DNA of 64,000 bases from Punica granatum. Lineage: Eukaryota > Streptophyta > Magnoliopsida > Myrtales > Lythraceae. The first letter of the stretch is position 1. Every line of letters starts with the position of its first letter. The DNA lies in the NCBI RefSeq assembly GCF_007655135.1, contig NC_045133.1, positions 20,743,845 through 20,807,844 of the forward strand, read 5' to 3'. Shown here piece after piece: positions 56,986 through 64,000 of the stretch. The notes beneath the pieces are model-generated. The model was not told the DNA's origin. It ran no database searches and saw only the letters and a list, made by a program, of their open reading frames with translations. Position numbers and translations under genes: made by a program.

Positions 56986-58591
56986 ACCATGTCAAGCAAC
57001 AGAAGAAGGATCTCAACAGGTGAGTCCATTGTGAAGGTCAGTATGTAGACATAAGATAACTTTTGGCCTATTAGAATGAATAGGCAATGGAATGAAACCA
57101 CTTTTACAGGACACTAGTTTTCTTCTATGCATTACTAAGTTCTGTCACGCCTGCATGGTTGTAGGCACATTCGAGATGAACTAGGGCAAGTGGTCTCAAA
57201 TTCGTATCAGTATTCAGTTCCTAAGAATTTTATCTTCCTCCGTAGCAAACATATCTTCTCAACGAGAATCTCGGAAATTAATGTTCATGTTTTGCCGGAG
57301 CAACCTTTTTAAATTCCCTGCCTTTTTCTAGGTAGGCAATGATTCAATGAAGAGTCGCTGAAGCAAACTGCAATTGACAAACTACATATGCTTGTCAGGA
57401 TTTTGCCTGAGATCTGCTGCACAGCTCATCACAACAGTTTACTGTTGCATCTTCAACTCTCGAGGGACGCTTGGAGCAAACTGAGAGACGTCTCTATGTA
57501 AGTTAAATGTCTTAGTGCAGATCGAACCTTAATATCGAATGCTATGTGCACATCTCCTGTGTGCAAATCCACGAGTCATTGGATGTAAGACGTTATGTTG
57601 CAGATGACTTCCCATGTGATAGGTCACAAATTCGGATTTGCCCTCACCAAATCCACTTATTCTCCTCCTTTGTTCTACCAGTTCTTTGCGCTGAAAAAGG
57701 AACGGGTCAATTTAGTAATGTTGGTAGGTGAGGCTGTGTTGAGTTGAAATCTGCAGTCGCGCCTCTCCCATCCCGTCCGTCCCGTGATGAGATAGGGCTA
57801 AGCAGAAAAGTTTAACGTTATAAATGTTTTGAAACAACGACGACAACGATACGTACTTTCATACGTATAGGTGTTGATGGTAAAAGTAATATATATATAT
57901 TTACCAAAGCCATTAAAAGTTTGCCTGCCATTAAAAGCATTAATAAAATAAGGGATAATGAAACTTTTTCTTTGTAACACCAAAATCGAGCACATTCAGA
58001 ACACAATCTCGACAAAATCCAGAAACATTGTACGAGGAGGATATTGTAAGTTAATTAATTAATACTCTGGTCGAATTGTAATTTATATTAGAATAAATAA
58101 TGTGATTGCTTCCTTTTTTTCAACACTCTTTAACTCTTAAGGATTTACTGGGTAAGCATCTCATCATTTCCATGAACCACAAGCAGACCCTTTCTAGACG
58201 TTTTTTTGTCTTTTTTTTTGTTGAAATAGAGTTTCTTCTTTATATTATTATTATTATTATTATTATTGGATTCGATAAACAAAAAAGTTTTGCTGTCCAT
58301 TTGGTTTATGATGATGAGTCTTTCTACTAAAAAGGCGTCATTATTTTTTCTCATAAATATCGTCATGCCATTTTATTAGATGGACTCGACTTTTCAGCCT
58401 ATGGCATATGGGCGAAAATAACATTGACCTTTGATAAATATTGGAGATGAGTTGTGCTACACATTTCAAATTCGGTTTTACGGAATGTCGCACAAATGGC
58501 AATTTTGTAATTATTGAAAAAGGGGGGCAATTTGCACTTGAGTGGCATTGGGAGGAAAGATAATTTCTCATTGGAGATTTGTTCCCAATGA
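56986..58591. other. KNL1 3' UTR and intergenic DNA
   Basis: A splice donor (caacaggtgagtcc, about 57016) and acceptor (ggttgtag, about 57172) suggest an intron in the 3' UTR. An (ATT)n microsatellite lies at about 58242-58267. No further gene. Confidence 0.4.
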
Positions 58592-59702
58592 GTACGTTTG
58601 GTTTGTCGGAATGAAATTGATACATAATATAATGGACAAGGATTAGAATTGATAAGGAATATAATTGAAATTTTGATGAAATTTTATTTGTTTGATTGAA
58701 GGAAGTAATAAAATCGAGAATTAAAATTTTATATTTGGTTGATCTGAATGTAAAGGGAATACAATATGTTGCAAAATCAAAAGTGATATATACCCCTAGT
58801 TTAACTGTTTAATATGGATATAAAAATAGAGATAAGGAAATTAATTTTTTTAATAATAAGTTACTGTTCATCTTCTTATTTGTGCCAAAAAAATGAACAG
58901 TAACATTTGCAAAGTCAAACCCCGATTGTTCCATGGTTTTAGATGCAAGAGGGTTCACGAACCCCACGGATGGATCGGCCCTTGCAATGTGAACCTTAGA
59001 CCACGGATCAGATCCCTTGATTTGGGCGAACCCAGGCTAGGCCTCATTAGCTCAATGCTTTCTTAGCCTTGGGCTCGCCTAACCTGTGCTCGGGACCCCT
59101 GAGCTAAGGCCACCCAAAGCCGACGAACCTATCGGGAGATGACAGAGCCGGCTGCCGTCACTGCAGAGGGAGAGGGGACCGCCCTGCCGCCGCTGCGAAG
59201 AGCAATCTCCAGCGACTTCAAATCGGAAACTAGGCTTTGGAAGGTTATTTCGATTTTTAGAAATTTCATTATCTTTGTACCCGCCGCAGCCCGCCCATCT
59301 TGGCTGTGTCATCGTTACGTCTTCGCCTTGCTGATCGAAGGGGGTTCGGGTAGTGAGGGAGAGTAGTTGCAGAAGAGGGAAGAGCCACAGAAAGAATCGA
59401 TCAGATTGGAGGAGAGAGAAGGGCAGATGAGGAAGACGATGAACAGTACGAGCGGATTGCACACTTCGAAAATTCGAATAATGGAGGAGGGCATTTATGG
59501 AATTTCGCATCTATTTTTTTTTGAGGATTCTATCGAGAATGGTCATTCAATATGTCCATGTGATGAATGCATATTCAGCATCCATGCCTAACGAGGAGCC
59601 CGACCCGAAATTCCTATTCCGGATAAGTGATTTTTCAAACTAGGGAATTAGTATTAATACACGGGGAATGGAACCCGAATTCTTGCGAACCAAACATGCC
59701 CG
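58592..59702. mobile_element. Possible TIR-bounded element with GC-rich cargo
   Basis: The left boundary reads acgtttggtttgtcggaatg. The right boundary reads ttcttgcgaaccaaacatgc, which in reverse is gcatgtttggttcgcaagaa, so the ends are imperfect inverted repeats about 1.1 kb apart. The flanks inside are AT-rich, but the centre (about 58920-59400) is GC-rich and looks gene-like, with short open frames on both strands. The cargo is not identified. No target duplication was confirmed. Confidence 0.35.
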
Positions 59703-59924
59703 AAGTTTTTGTTTCGGCCATTTCCTAATAAGTATCAAAAGATAGGGTTTTGCTTCGCCGCCTATTGAAGTATTGACCCAGTTCGGATTCTTTCTGATTA
59801 AAAAAGAAAAAAAAAAAGAAAAAAAGGAAAAAAAGGATCTTGTATTTTAAAGGACTCCTCGACCCGACAGAGTTCGCAGCGACAGAGAGTGAAAGGTGCC
59901 CGGCAGAAGACTCCCTCCGGCTCG
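59703..59924. promoter_or_regulatory. Upstream region of the Abitram gene
   Basis: Short spacer with an A-rich run (about 59802-59836) before the 5' UTR. No clear TATA box. Confidence 0.35.
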
Positions 59925-61837
59925 ATGAATGATGGAACTCTCGGGGACTCGGGGGTTGACGAGACGCGGGTTCAGAGCATCGAAGGGCCGGAGCTTCGAG
60001 AAGCGGTGACGTTGGATGAACGCGAGGAGGTCGGGGATGGTGACGATGAGCTGCGGAAGCTACTGGTTCCTGATGTGAGCACTCTCCCCATCACTCCGCC
60101 CTCCTCCGTCGAATTCAATTTCGACGTCTACTTCGCTCCAGGTATGAAAGCTATGATCTTTATTCCCAATTCCCCTTCTGTCGGAGCCCTGCGTTTGCGC
60201 TTCCCGTGTTGGCCGACATTGTTTGTTCATCATAGTAAATTCATGTCGGAGCCAAGTTCTTGAATTTTAATCCAAAGGCCATGTTTCCGTGTTGAATTTA
60301 TTCGTATAAGGTGCAAAAGAGAAAGGGGTATGTTCGACTGGAATGTATGAGTTGAATGAGATTGCAGGGCTTGTCTATGAAAAATTGAACTTTTTCTTTG
60401 CTGTGGGATTTGACAGATTTTATTAAGCCGGGGCATGATCAGTATGTGTACCGCCATCCGAACGGGTAGGATAGCTGACCACTCCAGCTCTGATAGTGCT
60501 TTCGATTTTGTGCTGTTTTTGTATAAAACTTGCTGAAGTTTGAAGGAACTGAAGGTGATCTATTGAACCGTTTGTATCGGGATTGTTTTGGTGAAGAGAA
60601 GCTTGTGCGTAATAGGTTTGGCTCCGACGCATCTGGCTTTTAAGGGTGAAGGTGGTATCACAGCCGTTGATTTCAATGTCGGCAAGTTTGATAGGAGCCA
60701 AAAGAAGGTCACAGGGAAGCGCAAGAGGGTATTCTGCTAAGCTCTCTGTTGCTTATCATGCTTCTTTGCATTCTTTATTATTTCTGTTCCATTAAATTTG
60801 AGGGGCTTGAGGATTTCTCTTTTGTCATTCAGGCAGTACGATTTTATGCAATCTACTTCTAATGATTTGCTTTTATTTTAGCAAACTAGGGGTGAGTTAT
60901 GAGTGGTCAGTCAAGACATGAGTGTGTCGGAGGATAGCTTATTTGTTAATATTTGTCTACACTTCATGGTAATAACCTAGACGTCATTTTTTGAGAGTAG
61001 ATGTTCGTTAGCGGTATCTTGTTTCACAAAATAAGATTCAATTTCGTCTGTTTGCTCTTAAACAATATGTTCTCAACTGTGGTCAATTAGTTCGTTTTGG
61101 TGCCCATTAACTTATATAGCTTCAATACTTCTTAGTATACGCTATCTTCTGGATTGGAGAGGCTGACTGGCTGAGTATATAAGATTAATACAATTTTTGA
61201 CAAAATGCTTAGATGTTCATCATGTTTTAAATAACATTTTCCAACGTCTTTGTATGCTTCTGTCTCCATTTCTTTGTCTATTAGTCTGTTCTTCAGCTGC
61301 AACTGAAGTTTAGAGATCTCTTTTTAACTTTCAGAACGCGCAGCACTTTGAGTCTAATACAGCTTTGTGCAAAGTTAGCACCAATAAAGATTCTTATATA
61401 GTGAGGTAAACAAGTTTGTCAGTTTCCCTTCTTGTTCGATTCTATCTCATTCTCAAGTTTCTGTCTAGTGCCTGCCTTTGAACTATTCTTGGTGACTTTG
61501 GGCAGGTGTTGTGTAAAAGGCTCTTTGTTGGAAGTGAATGATAAGCTAATAAAACAACCAGCACTGCTCAATTCATCAGTAAGAACCGTTCCTTTGCAAC
61601 TTTTCGTTCTATCTAGTCTTCTTGTTTCTTCTTTTGGAATATCTGTATCGGATGGATGATGCTCCTGATTATCTGTCTGTTTTTTGATGACTTGCTGAAA
61701 TACAGGCTGATCGAGAAGGATACATCGCAATAATTATGCCAAAAGCCCAGGATTGGGTTAAGATCAAAGGTTCATTGCTGAGCCTCGAAGAGTACAAGAG
61801 ACTGAGAGAGCCGAACAGAACGACAGAAACCATTTAA
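59925..61837 (+). CDS. ABITRAM: Abitram (FAM206/Simiate) homologue
   Basis: Six exons: 59925-60141, 60417-60465, 60602-60728, 61335-61405, 61506-61578 and 61706-61837, giving 222 residues with consistent phases. The start is the ATG of MNDGTLGDSG; the frame is also open a little upstream but without an ATG. The first ~60 residues are acidic and likely disordered. The conserved part begins at FAPDFIKPGHDQYVYRHPNG, continues through LCVIGLAPTHLAFKG, DFNVGKFDRSQKKVTGKRKR and RCCVKGSLLEVNDKL, and ends with a block holding GYIAIIMPKAQDW. This is the lipoyl-like beta fold of Abitram/FAM206 proteins. In animals the family is linked to actin binding and nuclear speckles; the plant role is unknown to me. 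Exon 3 uses the acceptor gaagagaag, which is weak but is required by the protein match. Confidence 0.85.
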
Positions 61838-63065
61838 TTCACAAACACGCAATAAATATCATTACAATTGTCTCTGATGGTCGTGCCTCAATCGATATAA
61901 GAGACCAAGGACAAGGTGACTGCTTCATCAACTCTTACAATGCCTTTGATGTCTCGACTTGTCTTTGCATCGTGTCTTGAATAAACTTAATAAAGTTGAG
62001 CATCCGTGTTTGAGAAAGGTACAGCAACTGCTTACCAGAAGAGCCCAGCTTGTATTTTAATTTGTCTAGGTATAGGAACAGAGCCAATGCCTTTGCTGGT
62101 TGGTTAATTTATGTTTTTACGACCTGAACCATTGTATCCATCGCGACGACTTGCGTTGATCGCCCTATTTTGGTACTGATATGATCTAGTATGAGGTTCT
62201 ATAATACTAAATCCCTCTAATCTCTAGCATTCTTAAGTTCGAACACCAATCTTCCTTGGGAGGGTTGGAGCTCGTCTGCCATGTTAAGCTTCTCTTAGTT
62301 GTGGTGCGTCACAAATGTATCCATTAGCTCTAACATCCTCATAGGATCATTTTCGATTTTCACGAACCGCTGAAGTTGGTCTTTTTTATTTTTCAAAATG
62401 ATCTACTAGATACATGACCTCTTGGTTCTAATTCGTTAATTACATCCATCAAACCCCTTTTCTTATAAATATTCAAAAGATCAAGGGCATTTCAACCGCA
62501 ATACGGTTCCTTCAAAATAAATTACATATTCGAGAAAGGAAATTTGATACAGTGATGTCATTTTTTATTTAGAATCAGTCGCTTTTGCATCCGGAGCAAA
62601 ATATTTTGATTTCGATCGTCACTAGTGTGGACTTTTCTTGCGTGTTTGTTTTTAATATGCCAATTAACATTAATACGAAAAACGAAATTGCATACTCTGA
62701 ATAAATAATTTAAATAACAAATACGTCAGCTCTATTTCGAGTACAGACCTTAAAAATATCCAGTAAATTAACATGATCATGAGAATATCACGTGATAGTT
62801 ATTTACCTAAATTTCGAGTGTATTCTAAATTTCGAGTGTACGTATAAATACGAGGAAGAAGAGCCATAGTGGGGGCTGGTTTGGTAGTAGCTTCTCAATG
62901 CACGGATTTTTTTATGCAATTTTCTTGAATTATATTTTTAATAAGTTGTCATTTTTTATTATCAATAATTAATTATCAATAATTAAAAAGAGGAAGTAAA
63001 TATTCCAAATTCTTCCTCATAGCGAGCATATGCCGACAATATATGCATGCGGGGCATTTTATTTT
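61838..63065. other. 3' UTR and intergenic DNA
   Basis: Abitram 3' UTR, then AT-rich DNA with no recognised gene or element up to the MULE end. Confidence 0.4.
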
Positions 63066-64000
63066 GGATTTTTTTCCCTAAAAAGGCACTAACTATTCAA
63101 AAATTTTATAGTCTATCACATACTTTAAAATTAGCCTAGAAAAGCACAAGGTTTCAAATCTTTCCCTAATCTAACATGCCATTAGCTTCCATCCATCCTC
63201 CTTCGTCAAATACTTATGTGGCCATCAATTCTTGTCTACGTGATCGTTAAATGCCATGTGTAGTCCAATAGAATGTGTGGAGGGGTCCATTTCCCTTTTC
63301 CCTCCAAGAACTCTTCCTCTCCCCTGTTCTTCATGTTCTCTCCGAGTATCAAATGACATAGATTTAAGTGAGGGTTTGTATGTTTAAGGTGTTTAGGGTT
63401 TGGTCGGAAAATATAGTCATAGGAGAAATCGCAGCTGAGATCATACGTTGAGAGGAGTGATCAACTTGCGGCTTGTGGACCCATTTGGAATCTTGGTTGC
63501 TTTGTGGCGAGCTTATGGTCCCATTTGGTATATCGGTTGCTTTGTGGCCCCTAGCTGTCGGAATTTCAGTCGAGATCGTGGTCCCAAGTGTCGGAGTCTA
63601 ACTGAAAAGGTTAGTTAAACAAATATGATTTCTTTTCTTCTTATTTGTTTTCATTATTTGGGGTTCTTTGTATATTGATGATTCACATGCATTTCCTACT
63701 ATAGAATGACAAGAGGAGGAGAATTTGATTTGAGGTTGCATCATGGGGAATATATGACGATCAGACCTCGAGTAAAGTATGTTGGAGGTAAGTTCAGTAT
63801 TTCAATAGAGGACCCTCAGAAAATGTTGTGGGCAGAGCTTAGGGATTTGCTTGGTGAGATAGGCTACAAGAGTCCACGTTTTATGTGGTATGTTAGACCA
63901 AAGTTAAGTTTAAGTATTGGATTGGTTGAGATGAATACGGATCATGAAGTATGGGAAATGGTTCTGTTAGGGGTGAAACATGGCATTATAGATATTTATG
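63066..64000 (+). mobile_element. Mutator-like (MULE) transposon, left end
   Basis: The element probably begins near ggatttttttccctaaaaag, followed by a gcactaac...tatcacatac...aatctaacatgcc terminal region and a block with acgtg and taaatgcc words (to about 63290), as is usual in MULE termini. A transposase-type first coding exon follows at 63706. The right end is outside the window. The exact left border is inferred. Confidence 0.55.
63706..64000 (+). CDS. MULE transposase N-terminus with PB1-like domain (partial)
   Basis: The frame is open from the ATG at 63706 to the window edge (98 codons). It reads FDLRLHHGEYMTIRPRVKYV, then KMLWAELRDLLGEIGYKSPR, MWYVRPKLS and a block with DHEVWEMVLLGVKHGIIDIY. 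This matches the plant PB1-like domain that precedes the zinc finger and MULE catalytic domain in many MuDR-type transposases (FxLxxHHGG start, YVGG, ELGY, MWY). An intron in the 5' UTR is likely: donor aaaaggttagt near 63609 and acceptor ctatag ending 63704. No stop occurs in the visible part. Whether the catalytic part is intact cannot be seen. Confidence 0.75.
   Translation, partial: MTRGGEFDLRLHHGEYMTIRPRVKYVGGKFSISIEDPQKMLWAELRDLLGEIGYKSPRFMWYVRPKLSLSIGLVEMNTDHEVWEMVLLGVKHGIIDIY

Noticed and set aside
59889..59924. Upstream start for the Abitram gene
   Set aside because: The frame is open but begins with GTG, not ATG; the first ATG at 59925 is preferred.

Overview
The window is nuclear DNA from a flowering plant, probably a rosid eudicot. 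The evidence is spliced GT-AG genes for plant-specific families (alpha-expansin, class III peroxidase, plant-type KNL1), AT-rich intergenic DNA, and plant transposons of most major classes. I could not fix the species.

Layout: 1-3925 is the 3' part of a decayed hAT transposon. 4686-5099 (-) is a truncated CPR5-like gene fragment. 9593-10912 is a secreted DsbA/thioredoxin-like protein gene. 15537-16985 is a 5'-truncated LINE with a complete TRIM retroelement nested in it. 17488-20335 is an Alba-domain RGG protein gene. 21387-22364 is a terminal-inverted-repeat element with an internal duplication, and 22507-23396 is a near-perfect foldback (giant hairpin) element with a 9-bp target duplication. 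24245-28223 is RPN3 (26S proteasome lid). 30186-31215 is an alpha-expansin. 33618-35452 is a class III peroxidase of the PER64 type, with a complete SINE in intron 3. 35453-40324 is gene-free and holds SINEs and a CACTA end. About 40325-50040 is a tandem array of five ~1.79-kb units plus a remnant, each a decayed gene whose pieces resemble a degenerate protein kinase; a solo LTR sits in unit 2. 50396-56985 is the kinetochore scaffold KNL1. 59925-61837 is an Abitram (FAM206) homologue. From about 63066 to the right edge is the start of a Mutator-like (MULE) transposon with a PB1-like N-terminal exon.

The thioredoxin-like, Alba, RPN3 and expansin genes occur in the same order as Arabidopsis At1g20225, At1g20220, At1g20200 and At1g20190 (gene numbers from memory), so 9.6-31.2 kb is probably an old conserved block expanded by transposons. 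The host genes are unrelated in function: proteostasis, RNA binding, cell wall, chromosome segregation. All intact host genes found lie on the + strand. Every multi-exon model given has reading phases that sum correctly across all introns.

The most unusual features are the tandem decayed kinase-like array and the 890-bp foldback element. No CRISPR arrays, rRNA genes or convincing functional tRNA genes were seen.
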